This document shows, in pieces, positions 41,108-50,289 of a stretch of 61,246 nucleotides of DNA; within the stretch, counting starts at the first letter, position 1; each line of letters begins with the position of its first letter. This DNA is from Gryllotalpicola ginsengisoli DSM 22003 (GTDB lineage Bacteria > Actinomycetota > Actinomycetes > Actinomycetales > Microbacteriaceae). The position numbers were made by a program, and so were the translations under genes. The notes beneath the pieces are model-generated. The model made no database searches. It was not told the origin of the DNA and saw only the letters and a list, made by a program, of their open reading frames with translations. Location of the stretch: assembly GCF_000419445.1 (NCBI RefSeq), contig NZ_AULK01000009.1, forward strand, positions 1 through 61,246. The letters run 5' to 3'.

Positions 41108-42012
41108 GCGGCGCGGCCGACGACGTGGACGGGCTGGCGACCGAGGCATCCGCTCACCCCGGAATCGCGCTCGACGCGCTGCCCACCGCGGAGTTCGTCG
41201 CCGTGATGAACGACCGCGACGCGCGCCTGGCAGGCGCGGTGCGCGCGCAGGCGACGCGGATCGCGCGCGTCATCGACGAGGCGAGCGAGCGGATGCGCCG
41301 CGGCGGCCGCCTCATCTACGTCGGCGCCGGCACCTCCGGCCGGCTGGGAGTGCTCGACGCCTCCGAGGTGCCGCCCACCTTCGGCGTCGAACCGGGCATC
41401 GTCGTCGGCATCATCGCCGGCGGGCCGGACGCGCTCGTCACCTCGGCCGAAGGGGTGGAGGACGACCCGACCGCAGGCGCCGCCGACGTCGACGCGGCCG
41501 GGGTGGGCGCCGCCGACACCGCGGTCGGCATCGCCGCGAGCGGCCGCACGCCGTACGTGATCGGCGCCCTCGAGCGGGCGCGCGAGCGCGGCGCGCTCAC
41601 GGTGGGCCTGTCCTGCAACACGGGCACGCCGGTGTCGGCGGCGGCCGAGCTCGCGATCGAGGTGGCCGTCGGGCCCGAGGTGCTGGCCGGCTCGACCCGG
41701 CTCGGCGCCGGCACCGCCACCAAACTCGTGCTGAACACGATCTCCACCGGGGTCATGGTGCGCCTGGGCAAGACCTACCGCTCCCTGATGGTCGACGTGA
41801 AGGCGAGCAACGCCAAGCTGCGCCGCCGCGCGACCCGCATCGTCTGCGAGGCGACCGGAGCCGACGAGACGCAGGCCGTCCGCGCGCTCGAGCAGGCGGA
41901 CTGGGGCGCCAAGCTCGCCATCGCGATGCTCGCCACGGGCCTCTCGGCGCCGGACGCGAGGGCCGCCCTCGACGCGGCCGGCGGCGTGCTCGGCCGGCTC
42001 ATCGGCGACTGA
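41104..42012 (+). CDS. murQ: N-acetylmuramic acid 6-phosphate etherase
   Basis: A 302-aa SIS-domain enzyme that cleaves the lactyl ether of N-acetylmuramic acid 6-phosphate, giving N-acetylglucosamine 6-phosphate and lactate in peptidoglycan recycling. MurQ blocks are intact: GGRLIYVGAGTSGRLGVLDA, EVPPTFG, AEGVEDD, AASGRTPYV and TATKLVLNTIST followed by MVRLGK. The ATG overlaps the stop of the serine hydrolase gene, so the two are made together. A hairpin follows the stop. Confidence 0.95.
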   Translation: MSGAADDVDGLATEASAHPGIALDALPTAEFVAVMNDRDARLAGAVRAQATRIARVIDEASERMRRGGRLIYVGAGTSGRLGVLDASEVPPTFGVEPGIVVGIIAGGPDALVTSAEGVEDDPTAGAADVDAAGVGAADTAVGIAASGRTPYVIGALERARERGALTVGLSCNTGTPVSAAAELAIEVAVGPEVLAGSTRLGAGTATKLVLNTISTGVMVRLGKTYRSLMVDVKASNAKLRRRATRIVCEATGADETQAVRALEQADWGAKLAIAMLATGLSAPDARAALDAAGGVLGRLIGD

Positions 42013-42020
42013 CGCCGCCG

Positions 42021-42040
42021 CCCACCCATTCGGGGGTGGG
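42021..42040 (+). terminator. Terminator hairpin after murQ
   Basis: Stem CCCACCC/GGGTGGG (42021-42027 and 42034-42040) with loop ATTCGG, extendable with a one-base bulge. It separates murQ from the kinase-led operon. Confidence 0.6.
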
Positions 42041-42067
42041 GCGGGCCGATCTGCCGCACGCCTCGGT

Positions 42068-42073
42068 TATCGT
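42068..42073 (+). promoter_or_regulatory. Putative -10 (TATCGT) of the kinase-Ig-MoxR-FHA-PP2C operon
   Basis: TATCGT fits the TANNNT pattern. A strong ribosome binding site GAGGAGGGG (from about 42089) follows before the ATG at 42106. No clear -35 is seen. It is the only promoter-like site I find before 57410, in line with one long operon. Confidence 0.35.
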
Positions 42074-42105
42074 TGAGGCACGTTCGAGAGGAGGGGGATA
42101 AACGG

Positions 42106-43263
42106 ATGGCTCACCGGCCGCCGTCGCAGCCTCCCGTGCTCTCGGGTTACGACTACCGATTCCCTCTCGGCACGGGCGGGTTCGCCGACGTCTTCCTCTA
42201 CGAGCAGGACATGCCGCGCCGCTCGGTCGCGGTGAAGGTGCTGCTCGCGAGCCTCGTCGACGCCGACGTGCTGCGCATGTTCAACGCCGAGGCCGACGTG
42301 ATGGCGAAGCTGAGCCCGCACCCGTCGATCCTCACCGTGCACGCCGCGAGCATCTCGGCCGACGGCCGGCCGTACCTCGTCATGGAGTACTGCCCCTCAC
42401 CGCTCATCCGCCGCGACGAGAACGGCGCCAGCGATCCGATCCCCGTCGACCGGGCCCTGCACGTGGGCATCAAGATGGCCAGCGCCCTCGAGACGGCGCA
42501 CCGCGCCGGCGTGCTGCACCGCGACATCAAGCCGTCCAACATCCTGCTCACGGCGTTCGGCTCGCCAGTGCTCTCCGACTTCGGCATCGCCACGAGCCTG
42601 GCCTCCAGCCACCACGAAGAGGTCTTCGCGATGAGCGTGCCGTGGAGCGCCCCCGAGGTGCTGCAGGAGCAGACCACCGGCACCGTGCAGAGCGAGGTGT
42701 GGGCGCTCGGGGCGACGATCTACACGCTGGTGGCCGGGCACGCGCCGTTCGAGAAGCCCGACCGGGCCGAGAACTCGCGGGCGAAGCAGCGGCAGCGGAT
42801 CATCCGCGAACGCCCCAGGCCGCTGCCGAGCCACGTGCCCGAGGTCGTCGTGCAGGCGCTCATGACGACCATGTCGAAGAACCCGGCCTCGCGCCAGCGC
42901 AGCATGCTGCAGCTGGCGCGGGAACTGCAGCAGGCGCAATCCGATCTGGGCCTGGCGGTGACCCCGCTCGAACTCGCAGTCGACGAGTGGGCGCCGTCCT
43001 CGTCCCCGACCGACTTCGGCAACACCACGGTGCGCGGCGCGGTCGTCTCGACCGTGCCGGTGACCTCGGAACGCACCCGCACCCCGGCCGCCCCGCTCGG
43101 CCGCCGCGAGACGGGCGGCAGCACCGTCATCGCCCACCAGGGCGACCGTCTCGCCGACCGCCACCGGCTCTCGGCCGCATCCATCGCCGGCATCGTCGCC
43201 GGCGCCGTCGTGCTCGCCGTGGGGGCGGCCGTCTTCGCATTGGTGCAGTCGGGAGTCGTGTAG
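42106..43263 (+). CDS. Membrane-anchored serine/threonine protein kinase
   Basis: A 385-aa PknB-like kinase. The catalytic domain (about 12-275) has the glycine-rich loop GTGGFADVF, ATP-binding K44 in VAVKVLL, catalytic D140 in HRDIKPSN, D158-F-G and the APE-like SAPEV. A Pro/Thr-rich segment (about 290-350) has candidate phosphorylation sites (NTTVRG, GGSTVIA). One membrane helix (about 358-381) ends the protein with no extracellular sensor. GAGGAGGGG precedes the ATG at 42106. It overlaps the giant Ig-like gene by one base and shares the operon with a PP2C phosphatase and an FHA protein, its likely opponent and reader. Confidence 0.92.
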   Translation: MAHRPPSQPPVLSGYDYRFPLGTGGFADVFLYEQDMPRRSVAVKVLLASLVDADVLRMFNAEADVMAKLSPHPSILTVHAASISADGRPYLVMEYCPSPLIRRDENGASDPIPVDRALHVGIKMASALETAHRAGVLHRDIKPSNILLTAFGSPVLSDFGIATSLASSHHEEVFAMSVPWSAPEVLQEQTTGTVQSEVWALGATIYTLVAGHAPFEKPDRAENSRAKQRQRIIRERPRPLPSHVPEVVVQALMTTMSKNPASRQRSMLQLARELQQAQSDLGLAVTPLELAVDEWAPSSSPTDFGNTTVRGAVVSTVPVTSERTRTPAAPLGRRETGGSTVIAHQGDRLADRHRLSAASIAGIVAGAVVLAVGAAVFALVQSGVV

Positions 43264-46200
43264 TGCCCGCGCAGCAGACGCGCGCGCGCGACGTGCTCAC
43301 GAGCACCTGGTTCAAGGTCGTGGCGGCGGTCGTCGCCGTCGCCGCCCTCGTCACCGGGGCCGTCGTCGCGCAGGGCTACGACGTGAAGCAGACGCCCGTC
43401 GACGACACCACGGTGTGGGCGCTCAAGTCGAGCGCCAACAGCTACGCGCGGGTGAACACCGCCCTCGACGAGCTCGACACGGTGAAGACCGCCGCCGGCG
43501 CGAGCAACGTCGTGCAGACCGCCGGCCATGTGCTGCTGTACGCGCAGAACTACGCGAAGGTCGCATCCGTCAGCCAGTCGCAGCCGGCCGACCTCGCCGC
43601 CGACTCCGACAGCTTCGCCGAGACGCCGAGCGGCACCACCGAGGTGGTGCACGCGGGCGACTTCGTGGGCTACCTGACCGCCGACGGCAAGGTGTCGGTG
43701 GCGCAGGTCTCGGACGGGGCGAAGGCGCAGCGCGCCTCGGTTCCGCCGGCCGGATACAGCTCAGGGTCGAAGCGCGCGTACAGCGCCGACGCGATCGCCG
43801 TCTCGCCCGACGGCACCCTGTTCAGCTTCTCCCGCAGCGAGCACAGCGTGCTGCGGTACGACATCCGCAGCGGCCGGGTGACGGGCACGGATGCCGTCAG
43901 CGGCGGCCCCACGAAGCCCGGGTCGACCCTCACCGCCGTCGGCGACGACTGGGCACTGCTCTCGCCCGACCACGCCAGCCTGTGGATCGCCGGCCACAAG
44001 GGCGCGATCGACACGGGCCTCGGCCGGGAGGCGGTGCTGCAGCAGTCGTCGGACGCGCAGCAGGTGGTGCTCGCCGCCGACCACTCCGGGCTCGTCGCCT
44101 TCGACCTGACCTCGGGCAAGAAGACGACCCTGCTCGGCGGCGGCGACGACCTCGGCACCCCGGCCGCCCCCGCCTGGCAGGACAACCGGGCCTTCGCCGC
44201 CTGGCTGCCCACCTCGGGGCAGGGCACGCTGTGGTCGGGCAAGGCGAACCTCGACGGGGCGCCGAAGGGCGCCTCCCACGCGTTGTCCTACTCCGGAAAG
44301 TCCCTCGGCGGCGACCCCGACCCCGAGTTCGTCAGCAACGGCTCGCATCTGATCCTCAACGAGCTGGACCAGGGCTGGGTGTGGACGATGCCCGACGGCA
44401 CGCTCGTGCCGAGCTCGCAGAACTGGTCGCTGCTCGACCAGCAGACGCAGGACAACGCCGTCAGCACGCAGCAGCGCACCACGGTCACCGACCCGCAGCC
44501 GCCCGTGGCCGAGAACGACTCCTTCGGGGTGCGGCCGGGCGCGCTCGTCACGCTGCCCGTGCTGCTCAACGACCACGACCCCAACGACGACGTGCTGTCG
44601 ATCGTGCCCGACTCGGTCAAGGGCCTCGATCCGGCGTTCGGCACGGTGCACGTCGCCGGCGGGGGGCAGCTGCTCACGGTCGACGTGTCGGCGGATGCGC
44701 CGGACAGCGCAACCTTCACCTACAACATCAGCGACGGCACCACGGCCGACGGGCGCAAGGCCGAGCATCCGGCCACCGTGCACCTCAGCCTGCACTCGAG
44801 CGGCGACGCCGCCCCGGTCTGGTGCGGCGGCGACGCGAAGTGCGCCGAGGTGCAGAAGGACAAGTGGCCCACCCCTGAGCTGCCGCGCGGCGGCACCGTG
44901 ACGGCCTCGGTGCTGCCGCAGTGGGTCGACCCCGACGGTGACGCAATGTTCGCCACGGCCACCGCCGACGACGGGCTCGCGGTGAGCGTGAACTCCTCGG
45001 GCACCGCGACCATCCAGGCCGAGCCGAACGCGGCCACGGGCAGGCACACGGTGCGGGTGACGGTGTCCGACGTGCAGGGGAAGACCGCCGAACGCGACCT
45101 CACCGTGACGGTCACCGGATCGCCGACGCTCACCGTCGAGAACTTCGGCCTGATGACCGCCGAGAACGTGCCGATCACGGTCGACCCGTCCTCGCACATC
45201 AGCGGGGCGGTCGGCACGCCCACCATCACCGCCGCGACCCCCTCCGACCGGACCGACGCGAAGGCGAGCATCGACAGCTCCGGCACCTCGTTCGAGTTCT
45301 CGGCGACGAAGGCCGGCAGTTACAGCGTCGCGATGACGGTCACCGACGACCGCAAGGCGCCCGCGACCGCCACCGTGCGGATCACCGTGGTGAAGGCGGG
45401 CCAGAAACTGCTGTCCACCACGCCCGTGACGGTCTTCGTGCGGCCGCAGATGGACACCTCGGTCGACGTGTTCCAGGCGGTGCAGAACCCGACCGGCGCG
45501 GTGCTGCTGCTCTCCGACCCGGAGCCGAAACCTGCCGACGGCGCCTCGCTCGACGTCGACGTGGTCGGGCAGAGCCAGCTGCGCGTGCGCGGCACGACCG
45601 GGGACGAGCAGCCGGGCCTGCTCGGCACGGTCCGCTACAAGGTCAGCGACGGCACCGGCAACTCCGCGATGGAGGCCGTGGGCATCGCCACCGTCTACCT
45701 GCTGGCCGCCTCGCAGCCGGCCGCGCCGATCACGATCGACGACACCGTCACCGCGCGGGCCGGCGCCCAGGTCGACATCCCGGTGCTCGCCAACGACGTC
45801 GGGCCCGACGGCAACGTCGTGGAGCTCGACCCCACCAGCATCCGCGTGCCCAAGGGCGGCGGCCTCGGCTTCGCCTCCGGCCAGACGCTGCGCTATCTCG
45901 CGCCGTCCAAGGCCGGCACGCTGGTGCTGCGCTACTCCGCCTACTCGGCCGGCAGTCCCAATCTGAGCGCCCAGGCGGAGGTGCACGTGCGGGTGCTCGC
46001 CGCCGGCGGCGACCGTCCGCCGCAACCGACGACGCTCACCGGCCGGGTTGTGGCGGGCTCGACCGTGCGCATCCCGTTCTCCGGGTACGGCGTCGACCCC
46101 GACGGGGACTCGGTGTCGCTCGAGCGGATCGTCGACCAGCCCGACGAGGGCACGGCGCAGATCGCCGCCGACGGGTCGGCCATCCTGTACAGCTCCGTCG

Positions 46201-49200
46201 CCGGCACCAAGGGCCCGGTGTCGTTCTCCTACGAGGTGCGGGACTCGAACGGCGAGACGGCGCGGGCGCTGGTGCGGGTGGGCGTGCTCGACGCGCAGTC
46301 GGACCCGGCGCCGGTGACCTTCAGCGACTACGTGCAGGTGCAGGCGGGGGCGAAGAACAAGGTGGAGGTGCATCCGATCGCCAACGATCTCGACCCCGCC
46401 GGGGGCACGCTCACGCTGAGCAGCGTCGTGCCCACCGCGCAGAAGGGCAGCGCCGAGTACCGCGAGCTGAAGTCGCACCTCAGCTCGGCCTCCGACGGCA
46501 CCGTGGTGATCACGGCTCCCGACCGCGTCGGCACCATGACCTACACCTACTCGGTGAAGAACCAGCAGGGCGACGTGGGGGCCGGTCTGATCGTGGTGAA
46601 GGTCGTGTCGGCGCACGTGCCCGACTACCCGGTCGTCACCGACACGGTCGTCTCCGCGCAGGACCGCGACCGCCTCTCGGACGGCATTGACGTGGTCGCC
46701 GGCAAGGTGTCGTGGGGCGGCGGCGACGTCGACGCGCTGAAGCTGTCGCTGTGGGGCGACCCGAGCGGGGTCACCGTCTCGGGCGACGAGCTGAAGGTGG
46801 CCTCGGTGCCCGACGGCGGGCTGCTCGTACCGTTCGAGCTGACCGGGCGCGACTTCTCGGGCGCGAGCGTGAAGACGTACGGATTCCTGCGCGTGCCGGC
46901 CCTCGACGACCTGATCCTGGCGCTCAAATCCGACGCGCAGCCGGTGCAGGTCAAGGAGGGCGACTCGGCCACGTTCGACATGACCAAGCTCGTCACGGTT
47001 CCGCGCGGGCAGCGGCTGATCGTGCAGTCCGACGCGGTGGCCGCCTCGGGCACGAGGAAGAACGCGAGCTGCACCGCGGTGAACGCGCAGATCACGTACG
47101 CGGCCGGGCGCGGCTCTCCGTGGACCGACACCTGCGAGGTGCCGGTGAAGCTGTTCGGTCAGGACCGCTACACCGTGCTCGCGGTGCCGATCGTGATCAC
47201 CCCGCTCAAGCCCGAGCCGTCGCTGCGGCCCGCGTCGCTCACGGTCAGCCCGGGGCAGCCGGCGCTCAGCTACGACCTCGCCGACATGACGACGTGGAGC
47301 GGCGCGGGCGAACACCCGCAGCTGCGCTACACGGTCACGCCGCACGGCTCCCTGTTCGACGTGTCGCTCGGCGCCGACGGCCACACGCTCAGCGTGCGCG
47401 CGAAGGACACGGCGAGCCCCGGCCTGGAGCAGACGGTCACCGTCTCGCTCGTCGGCTACTCGGTGCCGTCGGGCGTGATCACGCTGAAGGTCGGCCCGGC
47501 GCCGTCGACGCTGCCGCGCGGGGGATCGGTGGCGAAGACCTGCTCGGAGGCGAGCGGCGGCAGCTGCAGCATCCGTGTCATCGGCGCGCCCGGCGAGGTG
47601 AACGCGTACGCGAACACGCCGCTCAAGCTGGCCGGGGTCTCGTCGACGGCGGCCGGCTGCGAGGGCGTGACCTTCAAGGCGGCGGATGCGTCCACCGTGA
47701 CCGCCTCGTGGAAGGACAGCGCCCCCGGCGGCACCTGCACGGTGCCGTTCCAGGTCACCGACGCGCAGGGCCGGCGCAGCGCGGCCGGATCGGGCGACGG
47801 CTCGATCGCGTTCAGCCTGCAGGGCTTCCCGAGCGCGCCCGCCGCGGTGGTGCAGACCGGCTACACCGGCGACAGTGTGACCCTGACGGTGACCCCGGGC
47901 GACGCGGCCAGCGCGTTCCCGGCTCTGGAGGGCTTCCACGTGTACGTGGGCGGCAAGCGGGTCGGCAGCTGCACGGCCGCGGGCGTGTGCGAGGCGATCG
48001 GCGGCCGCCAGAACGGGCAGAAGCAGACCTACACGGTGCGCGCGTTCAACGCGGTCGGCGAGTCGAAGGGCGCGGCGACGACGGATGCCTGGGCCTACCG
48101 CACCCCCGACGTGGGCAGCCTCGACACCGACCCTGTATACGTCGACCAGACCTCGCAGTCGACCGGGTTCTTCAACCTGAGCATCACCAACACCGACGAC
48201 TCGACCGCGTCGTACCAGGTGACGGTCGGGGGGCAGCCGGCGCAGACGATCACAGCCTCGAGCGGGGCGAAGACGACGAAGCAGCTCTCTGCGCCGGCGG
48301 GCACCCCGACCAGCGTCACGGTGACCCCGCAGAGCAAGTACTCGCTGCCGCCGGGCGACGCGCCGGCGCCGCAGTCGGCGAGCACCACGGTCGTCACGGC
48401 GGGCACGCCGGGCGTGAGCTGGAGCACGCTTCCGGCCAAGACGAGCACCACCGACAGCTCGATCACGGTCCTCGGCAGCCCCGTCGTCGACAAGAACGGC
48501 AGCACCGAGCAGGGCGAGATCGTCTATGTCGCGACCGACCCGGGGGCGAGCCCCGGTTGCGCGTTCTACCCGGGCAACGCCGACCCGCTCGCGCACGGCG
48601 GCGACGCATCCTCGTCCTCGCAGACGATCAGCGGCCTGCAGCCGTTCAGCCGCTACGACGTGTGGGCCTGCTACACGAACCAGTACGGCGTCGCGCAGCA
48701 GAAGCTGAACGACGACCCGGTGCTCGTGTGGGACCAGTCGAACGCTCCCACCCCGACCGGATGCTCGTACTCGATCACCCAGCAGGGCGACGGCCTGCCC
48801 GACTACGAGTTCGGCCAGGGTGCCCCCGACTGCACCAGCGGCACGATCGAGAGCGGCTACCGGCTCACCTTCGACGGCTACGACGCATCCGCTTACGGCG
48901 AGACCGAGCAGATCACGGCCGAGTACTGCGCACTCGGCCAGTACTGCGGCAAGCAGGTGACGGTGAGCAACTCCGGGTCGGCGAAGTTCCAGATGCGCGT
49001 CGACTCGGTCGCGGCGCAGTGCACGACCACCGACGGCCAGACCACGCTCGGCATGACGCTGCAGGGTGAGGGCACCGACGCCGCCGGCGCGTCGATCAAG
49101 CCCGTGACCTACAGCTACACCGCGGCCGACGGCACGCCTCACACCGGCGCTGACGCATCGAAGCCGATTCCGGCGGGCGCGACGAACGTCGTGGTGACGA

Positions 49201-49313
49201 AGTACACGATCACATTCGGGGCCGGTGGCTTCGACAGCTACACGGGCGGAAGCGTGACTCCCGACTCGTGCGAGGTCGCGCCCGCAGCAGCAGACCCGGG
49301 CACCGGGGGATAG
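43263..49313 (+). CDS. Giant membrane-anchored Ig-like/cadherin-like and FN3 repeat surface protein
   Basis: A 2016-aa protein. A short N-terminus and one membrane helix (about 17-37) are followed by a region (about 60-410) with propeller-like features (AVSPDGTLFSFSR). Then come tandem Ig/cadherin-like modules marked by ENDSFGVRPGALVTLPVLLN, VDPDGD, IPVLANDVGPDG and DPAGGTLTL (about 415-1150), and FN3-like domains to the end. Several Cys pairs suggest disulphides outside the membrane. No LPXTG-type sorting signal is present, so it is held by the N-terminal helix. The GTG start at 43263 overlaps the kinase TAG by one base. MoxR follows after ten bases. The role is unknown; I infer an envelope or adhesion scaffold. 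Confidence 0.88.
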   Translation: MPAQQTRARDVLTSTWFKVVAAVVAVAALVTGAVVAQGYDVKQTPVDDTTVWALKSSANSYARVNTALDELDTVKTAAGASNVVQTAGHVLLYAQNYAKVASVSQSQPADLAADSDSFAETPSGTTEVVHAGDFVGYLTADGKVSVAQVSDGAKAQRASVPPAGYSSGSKRAYSADAIAVSPDGTLFSFSRSEHSVLRYDIRSGRVTGTDAVSGGPTKPGSTLTAVGDDWALLSPDHASLWIAGHKGAIDTGLGREAVLQQSSDAQQVVLAADHSGLVAFDLTSGKKTTLLGGGDDLGTPAAPAWQDNRAFAAWLPTSGQGTLWSGKANLDGAPKGASHALSYSGKSLGGDPDPEFVSNGSHLILNELDQGWVWTMPDGTLVPSSQNWSLLDQQTQDNAVSTQQRTTVTDPQPPVAENDSFGVRPGALVTLPVLLNDHDPNDDVLSIVPDSVKGLDPAFGTVHVAGGGQLLTVDVSADAPDSATFTYNISDGTTADGRKAEHPATVHLSLHSSGDAAPVWCGGDAKCAEVQKDKWPTPELPRGGTVTASVLPQWVDPDGDAMFATATADDGLAVSVNSSGTATIQAEPNAATGRHTVRVTVSDVQGKTAERDLTVTVTGSPTLTVENFGLMTAENVPITVDPSSHISGAVGTPTITAATPSDRTDAKASIDSSGTSFEFSATKAGSYSVAMTVTDDRKAPATATVRITVVKAGQKLLSTTPVTVFVRPQMDTSVDVFQAVQNPTGAVLLLSDPEPKPADGASLDVDVVGQSQLRVRGTTGDEQPGLLGTVRYKVSDGTGNSAMEAVGIATVYLLAASQPAAPITIDDTVTARAGAQVDIPVLANDVGPDGNVVELDPTSIRVPKGGGLGFASGQTLRYLAPSKAGTLVLRYSAYSAGSPNLSAQAEVHVRVLAAGGDRPPQPTTLTGRVVAGSTVRIPFSGYGVDPDGDSVSLERIVDQPDEGTAQIAADGSAILYSSVAGTKGPVSFSYEVRDSNGETARALVRVGVLDAQSDPAPVTFSDYVQVQAGAKNKVEVHPIANDLDPAGGTLTLSSVVPTAQKGSAEYRELKSHLSSASDGTVVITAPDRVGTMTYTYSVKNQQGDVGAGLIVVKVVSAHVPDYPVVTDTVVSAQDRDRLSDGIDVVAGKVSWGGGDVDALKLSLWGDPSGVTVSGDELKVASVPDGGLLVPFELTGRDFSGASVKTYGFLRVPALDDLILALKSDAQPVQVKEGDSATFDMTKLVTVPRGQRLIVQSDAVAASGTRKNASCTAVNAQITYAAGRGSPWTDTCEVPVKLFGQDRYTVLAVPIVITPLKPEPSLRPASLTVSPGQPALSYDLADMTTWSGAGEHPQLRYTVTPHGSLFDVSLGADGHTLSVRAKDTASPGLEQTVTVSLVGYSVPSGVITLKVGPAPSTLPRGGSVAKTCSEASGGSCSIRVIGAPGEVNAYANTPLKLAGVSSTAAGCEGVTFKAADASTVTASWKDSAPGGTCTVPFQVTDAQGRRSAAGSGDGSIAFSLQGFPSAPAAVVQTGYTGDSVTLTVTPGDAASAFPALEGFHVYVGGKRVGSCTAAGVCEAIGGRQNGQKQTYTVRAFNAVGESKGAATTDAWAYRTPDVGSLDTDPVYVDQTSQSTGFFNLSITNTDDSTASYQVTVGGQPAQTITASSGAKTTKQLSAPAGTPTSVTVTPQSKYSLPPGDAPAPQSASTTVVTAGTPGVSWSTLPAKTSTTDSSITVLGSPVVDKNGSTEQGEIVYVATDPGASPGCAFYPGNADPLAHGGDASSSSQTISGLQPFSRYDVWACYTNQYGVAQQKLNDDPVLVWDQSNAPTPTGCSYSITQQGDGLPDYEFGQGAPDCTSGTIESGYRLTFDGYDASAYGETEQITAEYCALGQYCGKQVTVSNSGSAKFQMRVDSVAAQCTTTDGQTTLGMTLQGEGTDAAGASIKPVTYSYTAADGTPHTGADASKPIPAGATNVVVTKYTITFGAGGFDSYTGGSVTPDSCEVAPAAADPGTGG

Positions 49314-49323
49314 GAACACACGC

Positions 49324-50289
49324 ATGGCGATCAGCGAAGAACAGGCATCGTGGTTTCAGAGCACCTTCCAGGCGCTCGCCGACAACGTCGAGCAGGTGGT
49401 GCTCGGCAAGCGGCACGTCATCGAGCTGGCGTTCACCGCCATGGTGAGCGAGGGGCACCTGCTGCTCGAAGACCTGCCCGGCACCGGCAAGACGAGCCTC
49501 GCGCGGGCCATGTCGCAGACGGTGCACGGCACGTCGACGCGCATCCAGTTCACGCCCGACCTGCTGCCCGGCGACGTCACCGGCATCACCGTGTACGACC
49601 AGAAGAACGGCGAGTTCGAGTTCCACGCCGGCCCCATCTTCGCCAACGTCGTGCTCGCCGACGAGATCAACCGCGCGAGCCCCAAGACCCAGTCGGCGCT
49701 GCTCGAGGCGATGGAGGAGGGCAAGGTCACCGTCGACGGCGTCACCCGCTCGACCGGCGCGCCGTTCCTCGTGATCGCCACCCAGAACCCCATCGAGCAG
49801 GCGGGCACCTACCCGCTGCCGGAGGCGCAGCTCGACCGCTTCATGATCAAGACCAGCCTCGGCTACCCCGACCTGGCGGCCACCGTGCGCATCCTCGAGG
49901 CGACCAGCGAGCTGCCGCACGAGCTCAACCCGGTGATCACCCCGCAGGCGCTCGTCGGCATGTCGGGCATCGCCCGTGCGGTGCACGTCGATCCGGTGAT
50001 CTTCGACTACATCGGCCGCCTCGTCGAGGCGACCCGCACCGCGAGCCAGACCCGGGTCGGCGTCAGCGTGCGCGGGGCGCGCGCCCTCACCAAGGCGGCC
50101 AAGACGTGGGCCGCCGCGCAGGGCCGCGGCTACGTGACCGTCGACGACGTGAAGAGCCTCGCCGTCCCCGCGCTCGCCCACCGCCTCGTGCTCGACCCCG
50201 AGGCCGAGTTCGACGGCGTCACCGGCGCCGCCGTGATCGGCCAGGTCCTGCTCGACGTCGTGCCTCCCGTCAGGAGCAGCGCCGCGTGA
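49324..50289 (+). CDS. MoxR-type AAA+ ATPase
   Basis: A 321-aa AAA+ protein of the MoxR group, which act as chaperones that activate or insert partner complexes. Walker A is at about 53-58 (GTGKTS), Walker B is VVLADEINRASPKTQSALLE, and the sensor region (LVIATQNPIEQAGTYPLPE) is typical. The C-terminal lid domain is complete. It overlaps the DUF58 gene by four bases (GTGA). MoxR-DUF58-transglutaminase gene sets are widespread, and client proteins are usually encoded next to them; here the giant Ig-like protein is the obvious candidate. Confidence 0.95.
   Translation: MAISEEQASWFQSTFQALADNVEQVVLGKRHVIELAFTAMVSEGHLLLEDLPGTGKTSLARAMSQTVHGTSTRIQFTPDLLPGDVTGITVYDQKNGEFEFHAGPIFANVVLADEINRASPKTQSALLEAMEEGKVTVDGVTRSTGAPFLVIATQNPIEQAGTYPLPEAQLDRFMIKTSLGYPDLAATVRILEATSELPHELNPVITPQALVGMSGIARAVHVDPVIFDYIGRLVEATRTASQTRVGVSVRGARALTKAAKTWAAAQGRGYVTVDDVKSLAVPALAHRLVLDPEAEFDGVTGAAVIGQVLLDVVPPVRSSAA

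Noticed and set aside
43761-49325. Minus-strand open frame of about 1850 codons opposite the giant Ig-like gene
   Set aside because: Arg/His/Val-rich antisense translation with no recognisable motif; the plus-strand gene is fully convincing.
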